Source: Tupaia tana (lineage: Eukaryota; Chordata; Mammalia; Scandentia; Tupaiidae). Taken from it: a stretch of 64,000 nt of DNA. The notes under the pieces are model-generated. The model saw nothing but the letters and a program-made list of their open reading frames with translations, was not told the DNA's origin and ran no database searches. Of this stretch, positions 44,660 through 56,313 are shown piece by piece; the first letter of the stretch is position 1; the number at the start of each line of letters is the position of its first letter. Location of the stretch: positions 21,688,891 to 21,752,890 of the forward strand of contig JAKSZU010000025.1 of assembly GCA_026018925.1 (NCBI GenBank). The letters run 5' to 3'. The translations under genes were made by a program, and so were the position numbers.

Positions 44660-44735
44660 TCTGTGTCTCTCTTTCTTGCACGTACAGACACACATGCTCT
44701 ATCATGAATAAAGAAAAAAAATTAGCAACAAAAAC
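44425..44735 (+). mobile_element. tRNA-derived SINE, old, with (CT)n(CA)n
   Basis: A diverged head is followed by TATGAGTGTCCAAGATCCAA, GATCACAGCATAACCAGACC, an expanded (CT)n then (CA)n, and CATGCTCTATCATGAATAAA at the end. It abuts the L1 fragment. Confidence 0.7.
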
Positions 44736-45770
44736 TTGTATTGGAAAAGTAATCCCTAATACAACCGTATTGGGAGGTGTTGCCTAATGGGAGATGTTTA
44801 GGATATGAGGGCTCTACCTTCAGGAATGGGTTCCTACCAATTATGCAAAGGCTTGTGGCCTTTGGGTAGATACCCAGGAGTGGAATTGCTGGATCATATG
44901 GTAGTTCTATTTGTATGTCAAGGAACCTCCATATTGTTCTCCACAGTTGCTGGACCAATTTACATTCCTACCAACAGTATAGGAGAGTTCCCCTTTCACC
45001 ACATACCCACCAACACTAATCATTTCCTGTTTTTTAAATCTTTTGCCATTCTGACTGAGATTAGATGGTATTTTATTGTAGTTTTGATCTGAATTTACCT
45101 TATGATGAGGAATGATAAGCATTTTTTCATATACTTTTTGGCTATTTGTATGTCTTCCTCAGAGAGTTGTTTATTAAACTCCTTTTCCCATCTTTTAATT
45201 GGGTTGATCATTTTTTTCTGTGTAAGCCACTTGAGTTCCCTGTGTATTCTGGTTATTGATCCCTTATCTGGGGTATAGTATAGAAAAACATTCTCCCATT
45301 CTGAGGGTTGTTTATTCACACTAATTACTGTGTCCTTTGTTGTTTAGAAACTTTTTAATCTGATCCAACCCCACTTGTTTATTTTTGGGATAATTGCCTG
45401 TGCTTTGAGTGTATTTTTTTATTTCATTTTTTATACATTCAATTACCTTTTTTAACTTACAAAGTGAATATTTCAATATGTGAACATTTCTTCCTAGTCC
45501 AGTTGATTAAACTATAAAATATCTTTAACAGATAATACCAAATTTCTTTGCCTACCCTTATGTCTCCCAGAGTTTCCCCAGTGTTTTCTACCAGTAGTTT
45601 TATAGTTTGAGGTCTCAGGTTTAGATCTTTTATTTACTTTGAGTTGATTTTTTGTTAATGGTAAGAGATAGGAGTTAAGATTCATCTTTCTGCAGGTGGA
45701 TACCCAGTTTTTACAGCACCATTTGCTAAAGAAGTTTTTGTTTTCCCACTGGATTGACTGGTACCCTTCT
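44736..45770 (-). mobile_element. L1 ORF2 3' fragment, minus strand
   Basis: Antisense L1 ORF2 C-terminal region: GGGTAGATACCCAGGAGTGG, TCTCCACAGTTGCTGGACCA, TTTTAATTGGGTTGATCATT, ACATTCTCCCATTCTGAGGG, TACAGCACCATTTGCTAAAG. Translations on the minus strand (44722-44958 and 45095-45319) show L1 signatures such as [13 protein letters not shown] and DIQIAKKYMKKC, broken by frameshifts. It is truncated at both ends, with no poly(A) or 3' UTR seen. Confidence 0.92.
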
Positions 45771-46542
45771 TATCCCTCTCAACTCTGTTATTTCCATGCA
45801 AATGTTGCCGTGCAAGCCAAGGATTATGAAAGCCCAGGCCTAACCATAATTGGGTTCTTGCACAGGAAAAAGCAATTTTTTCTTCCTCTTCTTATATTTC
45901 TTGTAGTGTTTATTTGAAAGCTAGTCATACACAGATTTGTTATTGTTGTTATGATTACTGCTCACATCCTTTGCTTCCTCTTTTTTATTGTGATTATAGA
46001 ATGTGAGCAATATCTGAGATTGCTATTTATTGTCTCATTCTGTTCTCCTAAACCAAGTAAGTCTGTCTCATCTATCTCTGTCTCCTCTAGATGCTGTATA
46101 GTAACAACTTTGATGATGCTTATGTCAGTCATCTTCCAGACCTTTTATTTTCTGTAATTTTGCTCCAGCAGTGGAAGAAATATTTTAGAACCACACAATC
46201 TCAGGTTTGGCTAGATAGGTACATCTAGCTAGCCATTTGTTGCTTAAGCATCTCAAACAATGTGAGCATGCTTTATTCTCTGAGTCTTCATTGGCTCTGA
46301 GGTATTAGGGAATGAACTTACACATACCTTTATGGGATCAAATTAGAAGGGGTGAATATTTTCTTATAAACATACAGGCAAATGACAAAGATGGACTGGA
46401 ATATATTAAAACCACAAGAAGAGTGTTCAGTTTTATATGCTCAAAAATGTATATTTTTGTCTAAAAGAGGTTTTGGTGTGCAACTAAGGGAAAAAAAATC
46501 CCCTTAGAAACAACTTCTGTCTGATAAAATATCAGAGATGAA
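45771..46542. other. Unassigned AT-rich sequence
   Basis: No repeat recognised beyond the L1 edge. Confidence 0.4.
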
Positions 46543-46558
46543 GAAAGCACATTTTTTT

Positions 46559-46798
46559 CTTTTTTGAGAGAGATTTTTGCTATCAGGCACATATGCTCGC
46601 AAGAGAGACAGAAAGCGAGAAATCATCTCCTGGGGGATGGCCATGCTGCAAGCCCTTCTCCTCAGCTCTCCTCTCTGGATTTTGGGCATGCACATACAGA
46701 TGCCTGGTGTGAGTTTTAAGGCACAGGGTCTGGGACTTGAACAGTAGTCAACTACATGAGAGTCCAAAGACATAACCATTATGCCATCTGCAGGTCCT
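46559..46798 (-). mobile_element. tRNA-derived SINE, long form
   Basis: Minus strand GAGAGAGATTTTTGCTATCA to CAGGACCTGCAGATGGCATA. Imperfect TSD GAAAGCACATTTTTTT (46543) / GAAAGTGCATATTGTTTT (46799). Confidence 0.9.
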
Positions 46799-46824
46799 GA
46801 AAGTGCATATTGTTTTATATGTGT

Positions 46825-47000
46825 GAATATTTAATTCATTCAACCACACTTTGAGGTGAGAATCCTTATCTCTCTTTTATAGATGATAAAATGGATAAAA
46901 AGTTTAATCAGCATCTCTCTAATCAAAGATCTGCTCCACAAAGCACAACTAAACCATTCCCCTCGCTCTGTGTCCAGTGCTTTCTTAGCTCCGTAGGCGA
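46825..47000 (-). mobile_element. MIR SINE relic
   Basis: TTGAGGTGAGAATCCTTATC then TCTCTTTTATAGATGATAAA, ATGGATAAAAAGT matches the reverse MIR middle. Confidence 0.55.
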
Positions 47001-47429
47001 TTGTTCTGTGTAGAAGAGGCATACACACAATTCACAGGCAGAAGATCTGACCTTAGTCAAAGAAGTTATGATAAACTGAAGCAGGAGTAAAGTGGACAAC
47101 TCACCTGGCTTTTAGCCATTTTCCCATGACTGTGTTAGAGAGGGTGGTTCTGCAATCAGGTGGTGTAGTTGGTGCCAGTGTAACCAGGAACTCTGAATTA
47201 GAAGAGAGCAAATATTAACATCTAATCAGGAGGATGGGCAAAACCAATACAACCCTAGTGAACTGTTAGCAAGCAAATATTAAATCTAGAGTCAGTAAAC
47301 TTTATTGCACACCCTTACCACAGCACCCTAAGAAACAATAGCAATAATGAAAAAATTCACTCTGCATAATCTAGGAGAAATATGGCTCTTTTGAAATAGA
47401 GTGTAAGGTACATTATTCCTACCAATTTC

Positions 47430-47935
47430 AGATACGAAGGCATTTGTTCAAAAAACATTTGTGTACCTGTTACATACCAGGCACTGGTTAAGGAATGAAT
47501 ATAAAGAAATATGAGATACTGTCCTTTCCATGAATAAGCTTTAATTATCAAGGGAAAACAGATCGTCATAAGATAAAAAGATAAAGGAAATCACGAAGTT
47601 TTTCATGAGACATTGTGAGGCACACAAAAAATATATTTAGTAGGCTTTAGGAGGTAGAGTTGGGTAGGTCAGAAAAAAACGTTACTGGAGATGGAAATAT
47701 GGAAACTAGGTCTTGAAAGATTGCTAAGATTTACTTAGAGAAAGAATGAAGGCTAGCAGTGTGAAATAGCAGAAAGCAAGATGGTTCATAGAAAAGAATT
47801 ACAGAGTGAAAAGGCATTTGTGACATGAAGAGCAAAGTATGGAGTCTTTGGGAAAAGGCTCAGATGGTAAAGACTGTGGAATTTGGTATCCAGTAGGTGA
47901 CCACTGCAATAGGAAGGTGGCGGCATGAGTTGATG
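47430..47935 (-). mobile_element. L2 LINE fragment, minus strand
   Basis: TTCAAAAAACATTTGTGTAC, ACATACCAGGCACTGGTTAA at the left match the reverse of the L2 3' end. GGTCTTGAAAGATTGCTAAG and GACATGAAGAGCAAAGTATG further right are in the right order for L2. Confidence 0.6.
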
Positions 47936-47960
47936 TACATCTTGAATAAAGAGAAGCGAG

Positions 47961-48236
47961 GGAACAGTAGTTAGCATAATGGCTATGTCACAGGACTCCC
48001 ACGTAGTCGACCACAGTTCACGTCCCGGACCCGGTGGCTTAAAACTCACGCCAGGCGCATGTGCGTGCATGCCCAAGATCCCGAGAGGAGAATGGAAGAG
48101 AAGGGATTGTGGCATGGCCATCCCCCCTAGGGGGTGATTTCTCGCTTTCTGTCTCTCTCTGTCTGTATGGCGAGCGCACGGCGCCCTATAGCAAAAAACT
48201 TCTCCAAAAAATAAATAAATAAATAAATATAAATAG
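47961..48236 (+). mobile_element. tRNA-derived SINE, long form, young
   Basis: GGAACAGTAGTTAGCATAAT head, CCCCCCTAGGGGGTG core, AAAAAATAAATAAATA tail. TSD AGAGAAGCGAG (47950-47960) / AGAGAAGCAAG (48237-48247). Confidence 0.94.
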
Positions 48237-48394
48237 AGAGAAGCAAGTTGGGGTCAAAAGTGATTAAATTATTCTACATTATTTTTTCAAGTATTAAAGC
48301 AGAAGATCTAAATTCCTCACTTCCTGAATGATCTCTCTACCATCACCATGTTCTCTACTCTTTCCTTCATTCACTAAAAATTGCCCAAACTATG

Positions 48395-48603
48395 TCCCTT
48401 CTCTGTAATGCACTGGGCACAGTGTTAACCATCCTAAACAAAAAATATGGGCCACTATATTCAGAGAATCAAACAAAAATAAAAATAAATAATCACCATG
48501 GAAATTACCATAATAAGTCAATAGAGAGTCAAAACAAAGGAAGGACCAGTTTACCAGGGTGTCAGGAAAGGCCACTTGGGAAGGTAGCACTGGATGCAGC
48601 CCC
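48395..48603 (-). mobile_element. L2 LINE fragment, minus strand
   Basis: GCACTGGGCACAGTGTTAAC, an AAACAAAAATAAAAATAAAT stretch, and GGTGTCAGGAAAGGCCACTT follow reverse L2. Confidence 0.6.
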
Positions 48604-48611
48604 ATGCTAAT

Positions 48612-48806
48612 ATTATGGAGCACCTATTCTTCGGTAGGTACAGATGCTCTGGGAAATGCTATTTCATTTACACCTCGCAGTAAATCTGTAAGTACTCCAA
48701 CCCCCCTTCAATGGCATCGAAAACAAAATTCAGAGAGGAGAAAAGAGAACCTTGACCAAGATCCCATTATTGTAAGAGGCAGGCTAAGATTTAAATGTAT
48801 TATGCA
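48612..48806 (-). mobile_element. MIR SINE relic
   Basis: GGAGCACCTATTCTTCGGTA, TTTCATTTACACCTCGCAGT, AAATTCAGAGAGGAGAAAAG, GACCAAGATCCCATTATTGT and GGCAGGCTAAGATTTAAATG cover nearly the full reverse MIR. Confidence 0.8.
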
Positions 48807-49110
48807 TTTTTGAAAAAAGAGTTGATGTTCTTCAAATCACACAGGAAAAGAGCATTGGCGGTAGAGATGACCTCCGTATGCACTGTCACAGAATCCCCCG
48901 GACAGCCCTGCGTTTGTTGCTCCTGTCCTTGAAAGCAGTTTTTCTCTAGTTTCCACACCAGCCCCAATGGCTCGTTGGCCTGCTTGCAAACACAGTGACA
49001 ACACTCAGCCCTCTTCAAGAAACGGTACATCGCAGCATTCATTTAACCCAGGAAGCTTTATTTAATGTCCATTATACTACTTTCTTTCCTTTTCTTTTTT
49101 TCTTTCTTTT
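48807..49110. other. Unassigned sequence with several CpGs
   Basis: The minus strand of 48800-49042 has an 80-codon frame rich in Cys at its start (ECCHCVCKQ). I see no splice sites or known domain, so I do not call a gene. Confidence 0.3.
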
Positions 49111-49114
49111 TTTA

Positions 49115-49381
49115 TTTTGCTTTTGTTTTTGTTTTTGGTGGTGGGAGGGATTTTTGCTATAGTGTATGTTTGCTCATCAGAAAGACAGAAACTGAAAGTA
49201 AGAAATCACCCCCCGGGGGGATGGCCATGCCATAATTCCTTCTCTTTCATTCTCCTCTCCAGATTTCAGGCATCACGTGAACGTGCCCAGCCTGAGTTTC
49301 AAGCTGTTGGGCCCAGGACTCGAACTGCACTTGACCATGTGGGACTCCAGGGCTTTAACCACTACAACATCTACTGGCCCC
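49115..49381 (-). mobile_element. tRNA-derived SINE, long form
   Basis: Minus strand GGGATTTTTGCTATAGTGTA to GGGGCCAGTAGATGTTGTAG, with CCCCCCGGGGGGATGG core. A T-rich stretch (49080-49135) is the A tail with impurities. Confidence 0.9.
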
Positions 49382-49802
49382 CTGAAGATATATACTTTGT
49401 TATACACATTTTAGAGATGTTTTATTTAGTTGTCTTTTAAATACTATTTTGAGACATAAAAAAAGAATGAAAAAGTAAAAATACAGGGAATTTTAAAAGA
49501 ATTGAAATTGACCTTCATAATTCAGTAAAAGTTTTGTAGACTTAGCATGACTAGTTAGATTGGGACTACGCATTTCCTCAGGATGGAAGACTTTCTGTGT
49601 TAAAACTGGATAGTCCTGCCCAAACTTCAGTTGATCACCCTGGTGTTCACATCTGCCTTTCTTAAGCTTAGTGCATTGTAGAAATTCAACTAATTTTAAA
49701 TGAATTAGTATTTGTCTTCTTTTAAATTGCACTAATAAGCTACTATATTTTATATATTAAATACAGCTCTCTAAACATAAAAGATTACAGAAAACAGAGG
49801 TT
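49382..49802. other. Unassigned sequence
   Basis: Nothing recognised. Confidence 0.4.
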
Positions 49803-50065
49803 ACAAGGTCAACAGATGGGATAGTGGTTAAGGCCTGGACTCCCACATGGTCAAATGTGGTTCAAGCCTTGTATTTAAAGGCTTGAAACTCACACTGGGC
49901 ACAGATGTGTGCGTGCATGCACAAAATCCTGAGAGGAGAATGAAGGAGAGGGATTGCAGCATGTCCATCCCCTCGAAGGTGTTTTCTCCCTTTCTCTTTC
50001 TCTGTCTTACATAGAGCACACATAGCCTATTGCAAAAAATGTCTCAGAAAAAAAAAGAGAGAGAG
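49803..50065 (+). mobile_element. tRNA-derived SINE, long form, old
   Basis: AAGGTCAACAGATGGGATAG head, body CCTGAGAGGAGAATGAAGGA, and AGCCTATTGCAAAAAATGTC end. Confidence 0.87.
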
Positions 50066-50629
50066 AGATAGGAACTGCAAAGCATGCAAAATTTACACAA
50101 TTCACAGGGCATAAGTATTATCAGTAGAATTTTTGCTACCAGAGGGTTACTCTTACACATGTTAAAATACTCAGGTGAGCATATTAGTAATAATAGGACA
50201 CATAAAAACACAATTCTATGTTTTTCTTCTTAGCACATCCCTGTGGTTTACAACTTTTACAGGTTTGCAAGTTTATAACTAAGCCATAGGAAAACAGAGT
50301 GCTTCCAAATTGCACTTAGTCTTGGAGTTCATCTTAATAGATTACCTTTTAGGAAAATCAGTCTTTAATTTGTCTTTCACTTTCCTCATAATGAGCCTTA
50401 CAGACCCCAACCTTTCACCTTCCTCACAATAGACCTAGCCTAAAGCCTAACCAATGGAGATTAATAATAACCTTGCTGAATCTTTGCAGATATCAGGTTT
50501 GAAGGTAGGGAAGAGAAGGATGCCACCAGCCCTCTCCCACATGACGAGCAGAGAAGTACTTTTCAGCTTAAATACTGCAGAGTGAATACATGGATCCTCA
50601 CTATCTTTTCTTTTAAAAATCACTGTGTA
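50066..50629. other. Unassigned sequence
   Basis: Nothing recognised. Confidence 0.4.
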
Positions 50630-50880
50630 GGGACCAGCAGATGGCATGGTGAATAAGGCGCTGGATTCTCGCTTGGCTGATCATGGCTAAAGTCCATGCA
50701 CCTGAAGGCTTGCAGGGTGCATGTGCACACATGCCTGAAATGCTGAGAGGAAAATGGAGGAGAAGGGATTACAGCCCGACCATCTGCCAAGGGGAGATTT
50801 CTCACTTTCTCTCTCTCTGTCTCTCTTTGTCTCTTGTAAGTGCATGTGCCCTATAGCAAAAACCAAAAACAAACAAACAT
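50630..50880 (+). mobile_element. tRNA-derived SINE, long form, old
   Basis: GGGACCAGCAGATGGCATGG head, decayed B box, GGAGGAGAAGGGATTACAGC, and CCCTATAGCAAAAACCAAAA end. Possible short TSD around CTGTGTA / CATGTGTA. Confidence 0.9.
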
Positions 50881-50966
50881 GTGTAACTTTGAAGATGGTC
50901 TTTGGACGTTATTCCATCATTTTTCCTAGGTTCTGGCTTCCAGAATAAAGCTATGTCGTTTTCTTT

Positions 50967-51240
50967 TTTCTTTTTTTTTTTTTTTTTGGAGAGATTTTTG
51001 CTATAGGGCGCGTGCACTCGCCGGACAGACAGAGAGAGACATAGACTCAGAAAGTCAGAAATCACCCCCCATGGGGGATGGTCACACCGCAATCCCTTCT
51101 CCTCCATTCTCCTCTCGGGATCTTGGGCACGCACACACACGCGCCCGGTGTGAGTTTTAAGCCACCGGGTCCGGGACGCGAACCGCGGCCGACTATGTGG
51201 GAGTCCAACAACATAGCCATTACGCTAACTGCTGGTTCCC
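50967..51240 (-). mobile_element. tRNA-derived SINE, long form, young
   Basis: Minus strand with poly(T), CCCCCCATGGGGGATGG and the young head variant TTCGCGTCCCGGACCCGG. 20-nt TSD with one mismatch at 50947-50966 and 51241-51260 (AAAGCTATGTCGTTTTCTTT against AAAGCTATGTGGTTTTCTTT). Confidence 0.96.
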
Positions 51241-51260
51241 AAAGCTATGTGGTTTTCTTT

Positions 51261-51837
51261 GCACCCACACTTGCTTCTGGAGTATTGGCTTCCCTGCAAA
51301 GAGCAGCTAAACTTGGGTTCAGTCTTGGGTTTCTAGTTACAAGTTGATAATTGTTAATGTGAAGTTCAACATACATAATAAATGGAAGGTCTGAAAACTT
51401 ACAGCTTATTACACAGGTCTTTAATAACAGATATTACCTGGCCCCCTCTGCTGGGAAGCGAAAGAAGGTAACAGCTCTCTCTGATAAAAGCTCTAAGAAG
51501 CAAAAAGCAGAGAGACCCTCACTGCAGATAATTCAAAGGTTCTTGTGGTTCCAATGCCAGATTCAAAATAAAAGCAAATCACTTTTGGAATGAGAAGGTT
51601 GCATTTAGAAAGTCTAGAATTGAGAAAATCACTGTAAGTCTGTGGTGAAAGTCTCACTGGGTTTCCCTGCCTTTAGCATTGTTAGTAGATGGGAAATGCA
51701 GTTCTTTTGGAAAACAACTCTAAAGAATGTATTGTAATCATAAAAATGCATTAGGTTTTCTTTTTCTTTTTTTTTCTCCTGTGAGAGATTGTGCAACACC
51801 AGTTACAAAAAGATAATAAATAAATAATAAATAAATA
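51261..51837. other. Unassigned sequence
   Basis: Nothing recognised. (AAAT)n-like stretch near 51815. Confidence 0.4.
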
Positions 51838-52020
51838 AATAAAAGTTCCTGATCTAAAGGAGCTCTCAGACTATCCAGAATACCAGATAAAAAATAGGTA
51901 CACTAAAATCTGGAAAGTGTTCAAATTCAGGCTTGGACTGTGATGAAAGGAAGAGATTCCATGAAGACAGTGAAGGAGGCATCAAAGAGACCGTGAGTTT
52001 TTGTCCTGACCTAGAATGGT
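51838..52020 (-). mobile_element. L2 LINE fragment, minus strand
   Basis: AAAAGTTCCTGATCTAAAGG then AGCTCTCAGACTATCCAGAA, GGAGGCATC is consistent with reverse L2 3' sequence. Confidence 0.45.
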
Positions 52021-52399
52021 GAATGTTCACAACTGTGTTTAAAACAAACAAACAAAAAATCTACGAAGAGTTGCATCTCTATGCTTTTTAATACATAAAA
52101 ATCAAGTAATGCCAAATCTAGCAACCAATTAGCATACTTCTTTGAAAGAAGGATCTTTTGCAAAGATGAGAGTGAGGCTTCACAGACACCTCAGCATTTG
52201 ATTCCTTCACTTCTGCTCACAGATCCGTGGAGGTGAATGAGACATGATCTAGGGGGTGAGAAAAAGAAAGACCACAAAGAGTTGAAGGGATTAGACAGCC
52301 TTCCCTGAGAAAAAAGAGAAATGTCAGCTAGACTGATTATTTAAAATACACGTACCAGATCACAGCACACCCTACCTAAAACGTTGAGCTGCCGACTGC

Positions 52400-52690
52400 A
52401 GACGATAGAATTACCTCCAAACTCTCCATCATGGCCTCCAACAAGCCCCACAAGCTGGGCCCAGCCTGCCTCTCTGATTTCATACACCCCCGCTCCTCTG
52501 CCCTTTATATTCCACCCAGCCACGGCGACCTCTCTACTGCTGAAAACTGCGAGCCTGTTCCAGCCAGCAGGCCTTTCCACTTGCTGTTTGCTCACCAAGG
52601 AAAGCCCTGGTCCCTCCATTTCATCAGGCCAGTGTCACTTTTCAAGATAAGGCCAATCCCACTCTTTCGAACTCCCTATAGCAATGCCTA
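52400..52690 (+). mobile_element. L2 LINE fragment, plus strand
   Basis: CCATCATGGCCTCCAACAAG, CTGGGCCCAGCCTGCCTCTC, TGATTTCATACACCCCCGCT, and CCAGCAGGCCTTTCCACTTG follow L2 ORF2 3' sequence. The open frames here (52384-52712) come from L2. Confidence 0.75.
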
Positions 52691-52713
52691 CCTTCAGTCT
52701 CTAATGAAATGAT

Positions 52714-52751
52714 TGCTATGGATTAAATTAGGATTCCCAAGAAAAGAAATA

Positions 52752-52789
<38 letters not shown>

Positions 52790-53160
52790 CCTCAGAATGT
52801 GAACTCATTCGGAAATAGGTTACTGACAAAGGTAATCACGTTAAAATGAGGTCATAAAGGTGGGCCCTGATATAAAAAGGCAAGTGTTCTTGAAAGTGGG
52901 AAGCTCGGCCACAGAGATAGGCACACAGAGATAATGCCATGTGTATACAGAGGCAGGTGCTTCTCTATGAAAAACATGCCAGAGATAGCCAGAAAACTAC
53001 CAGAAGACACAGAACTTCTCTGCCCTCAGGAAAAAACAACCATGTTGACACGTTCATCGGAGACTTTCTTGACCGCCTACAGAACTGTGAGTCAATACAT
53101 TTACACTGTTTCAAACACTCTGATGTCCTCTGTTATGGCAGGCCTAGCACACTAACACAG
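52714..53160 (+). mobile_element. MLT1-like LTR (MaLR), plus strand
   Basis: Starts TGCTATGGATTAAATTAGGA and ends CTGTTATGGCAGGCCTAGCA then CACTAACACA. GAACTCATTCGGAAATAGGT and AAATGAGGTCATAAAGGTGG are classic MLT1 internal phrases. A (CA)n of about 17 units sits at 52754-52788. Confidence 0.88.
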
Positions 53161-53196
53161 TGGTCCAATTTTTTTTATAATATTTACTAATAACTA

Positions 53197-53365
53197 GGGC
53201 CAGCAGGTGGCATGGTGGTTAAGGCGCTGGACTCACACATAGCCAACCGCAGTTCAAAATCTGGATCTGGTGGCTTGTTTTCTCACTTTCTCTCTCTCTC
53301 TCTCTCTCTCTGGTCAGATTTAAATAAATAAATAATGTAAATAAAATAATTCTTAAAAAAAACGT
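53197..53365 (+). mobile_element. tRNA-derived SINE, short form (first of a tandem pair)
   Basis: GGGCCAGCAGGTGGCATGGT head, (CT)n, GGTCAGATTTAAATAAATAA, AATAATTCTTAAAAAAAACG tail. Left TSD ACTAATAACTA at 53186-53196; no matching copy directly after this unit. Confidence 0.9.
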
Positions 53366-53548
53366 TTACTTGTGCCAGCAAGTGGCATGGTGGTAAGGGC
53401 ACTGGGCTCCCACATGGCCAACCACAGTTCAAGGCCTGGATCTGGTGGCTTACTTTCTCACTTTCCCTTTCCCGCTCTCTCTCTCCCACTTTGCCTCTCT
53501 GGTCAAATTTAAATAAATAATGTCAAATCAATTCTTTTTTAAAAATTG
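53366..53548 (+). mobile_element. tRNA-derived SINE, short form (second of a tandem pair)
   Basis: TGCCAGCAAGTGGCATGGTG head, GGTCAAATTTAAATAAATAA, TCAATTCTTTTTTAAAAATT tail. The perfect TSD partner ACTAATAACTA follows at 53549-53559, so one duplication brackets both units. Confidence 0.9.
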
Positions 53549-53591
53549 ACTAATAACTAAAATCATTTTATGTGTTTATTTTTTCCTTCAC

Positions 53592-53725
53592 AGGAAGGCA
53601 AGCTCTGAGACAGTGTTGACCTTTTAATTCTTCACTCATGATTCTACTTTAACACACCAAAGCAATGACTAGCATAATATAGCCACTATGTAAATGTTTT
53701 AGAATGGTTGAAGAAAAGAGAAAAA
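53592..53725 (+). mobile_element. L2 3' end fragment
   Basis: GGCAAGCTCTGAGACAGTGT, CACTCATGATTCTACTTTAA, CAATGACTAGCATAATATAG, then GTAAATGTTTTAGAATGGTT resembles the L2 terminal segment. Confidence 0.45.
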
Positions 53726-55766
53726 GAATGAATGACTGTAAGGTATAGTAGGATTTATTGAAGCACAATTTGGAGGAGCCAATCTAGAACATTTCCTGAG
53801 ATTAAAAAAAAAATTACTATATTTTCTACATATTTTTCTCATTATTAGGATTTCAATAACATTGAACTGAATAAAAGAATTTTCAATACTTACATTTCAC
53901 TAATAGAATAGTTTGAATTTTTAAAATTGCAAAGTTTTATCGTTCTTGAGTTTCTCAGTCATGATTATTTATAAATGCAAATTTCTAGAAACTGTTTTGT
54001 TTTTATCTCGTTTTACTATGTAGGCATTTTAGTTCCATTTTCATGAGTGTCCTCCCTCAACTGCCATTAAAAACTTGCAGAAATGTGACATTCACTTGGC
54101 ACTTTTATTGATTCACACATGCGATATTCCATATGGTGTATTTTAAAATCTGATTAATATAAAAATATAAGAAGCAAACTATCACTATCACTGAGAAAGA
54201 TTTACATTCTGTTACTGTTTACATTGTATAAAAGCAACACTGAGACCTGATATCCCTGTCCTGTCTTTTCTCACTTCCACAAATATCCAAAATCGGGCAG
54301 AATAATTACCATGGTTTGCTATTAGTACCAAAGGGTCTTAACTAGTTACAAAATCTACAGTAACATTTCTAAGAGGCAAAGTACTCAAACTTCTTACTTT
54401 GTGGAATTGTATGCAAGTGTTCAATTCACATGTTTTACTTTATATGCTCCAAAAAGTAAAATGTATTATTTTTCTAATCAAAAACTTAGAAAACTTAAAT
54501 ATATTTATGTATTTACTATAGTCATAAAATATCCAAAAAGACATAGCATCTTTAATTAATATCTACTCCCTACAAAGAATGCTGACTCATCGAATGAGTT
54601 GTGATTTACTATATTAAATAAAAGTTTTGAGAACAACAGTAGATTAGAGACACACATTAAGATCTGTGCTTTGTGACGGTAATGATGCTGGACATAATCA
54701 TACCAGATGAATGTTTGGGGATGACTATTTATAGTCCTTCACATTGAGACCCGGGAAAAGTAGTTTTTCCATTAGTGAAAGATAGATGTGATTTAAAAAT
54801 GCAACTTCATTTACCTGCCCAATTTTAATTATGATGATAAGAGTTTTCTAAGTTGGATTGACAAGCCTCTCTTAAGGTAAAGACACGTCTTTTTTCTACC
54901 ATCTTTGTCCTATTTTTAATGCCTGCCTTTTCAGTTCTGTGGTTGCTAAAATACCCATATTTTCTGTTGAGTCAAATTCACAAACCAAAACCAGACCTTG
55001 ATAAAACTTGCTTTTCTCTAAGTTACCTGTGACACAGAGAAGACGCAGAGACAAAAGCTCTTCACAAAGAAAATGTATTTGCAAAGTTCGTGACACACAT
55101 TCAGCAGTAATATTGCAGAAGCCGGGAGTAATGTTTTCCTGAGGGAGTCAGCTTTATGTTGGAAATGCTCGATAGTTCAGCTACTGTCCTGAGGAGAATG
55201 AGGCAGGGTGACACTTATTCACTGTGCTTTCAGGTTGGAAGATGGTTTGTCGCTTCCTCTTTAGTGATCCTTGAGACCTGTGTTCCAGTATCTTCTCAAC
55301 TGTGCATGGAAGTTTGTAAACTAATCTTTCTAATTCAATATCGTTAATTTGTCCCTTTGCTATATTTGACTACATGGAAGTTGAATACTGGTTTTGTAGT
55401 AAAGGACTTGTCATACCTAAACAGATCAGATCTGTGGAATAGCCAAGGCTCTAGGTTTGATTTATTCTACTATGTCTTGGTGAATAGACTAGATTATTGT
55501 CAAATCTATGTTAATAACAGTAAGACCATGAAAAATAAAGATGCTTAATAATAGCAACTTCTCTAATATCTAATTATTGTTTTTTAGGAGCTTTTTATAC
55601 CGATAAATATGACCATTTTTTTTTCCAACTCAAATTTTTAAGACTGCAGGGTGTAGGGCCAGATGCTGCCTAGGGGAAAATGTATCATTGGAGTTCTACC
55701 ACCTGTGAAGGCTCTTGTATGATGACTTACTAGAGTTATTTACATTTGCAGAGACTCTTAAAAAAC
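53726..55766. other. Unassigned AT-rich sequence
   Basis: About 2 kb with no gene or repeat recognised. Frames near 54896-55548 are short and without motifs. Confidence 0.4.
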
Positions 55767-55774
55767 AAAAGTTC

Positions 55775-55936
55775 GGGGCTGGCAGGTGCTGTGGTGGTTA
55801 AAGGCGCTGGATTTCCACATGGCTGACTGTGGTTCGAGTCCTTTCTCTCTCTCTTTCTCTCTCTCTCCCGCTCTGGTCAAATTGAAATAAACAATGAATA
55901 AATAAATAAAGTTAAATAAAATAATTCTAAGAAAAA
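55775..55936 (+). mobile_element. tRNA-derived SINE, short form
   Basis: GGGGCTGGCAGGTGCTGTGG head, B box GGTTCGAGTCC running straight into the CT tract (the GGACCTGGTGGCTTG part is missing), GGTCAAATTGAAATAAACAA end. TSD AAAAGTTC at 55767-55774 and 55937-55944. Confidence 0.9.
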
Positions 55937-56031
55937 AAAAGTTCAACCAAAAAAAATATTGCTACATTTCTAGTGCAACTGTTTTTGTTTTGTTTTAGTA
56001 ATGTAATAAAGTTAAAAGCAAAGAGAATTTT

Positions 56032-56295
56032 TTGAGAGATTTTTTTGCTGTAAGACACATACACTTGCTGAAGAGACAGAGAGAGACAGAGAGACAGAAA
56101 GTGAGAAAACACCCCCACGCACACCAGAGGGAATGGCCATGCTGCAATCCCTTTTTCTCTATTCTCCTCCTCTTGGGATTTTGGGCACTCACGCACATGT
56201 GCCTGGTGAGTTTAAAGCCACCAGTTCCAGGACATGAACCACAGTCAGCCACATGGGATTCTAGTGCCTTAACAACTATGCCACCTGCTGGTACC
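56032..56295 (-). mobile_element. tRNA-derived SINE, long form
   Basis: Minus strand GAGAGATTTTTTTGCTGTAA to GGTACCAGCAGGTGGCATAG. TSD AAAAGCAAAGAGAATTTT (56014-56031) / AAAAGCAAAAATAATTTT (56296-56313). Confidence 0.93.
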
Positions 56296-56313
56296 AAAAG
56301 CAAAAATAATTTT

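Noticed and set aside
48800-49042. Cys-containing 80-codon minus-strand frame as an exon
   Set aside because: No acceptor or donor at its edges and no family recognised, though several CpGs make it mildly unusual.
52384-52712. Overlapping 88- and 93-codon frames, GC-rich
   Set aside because: The sequence matches L2 ORF2 and the frames do not preserve its protein.
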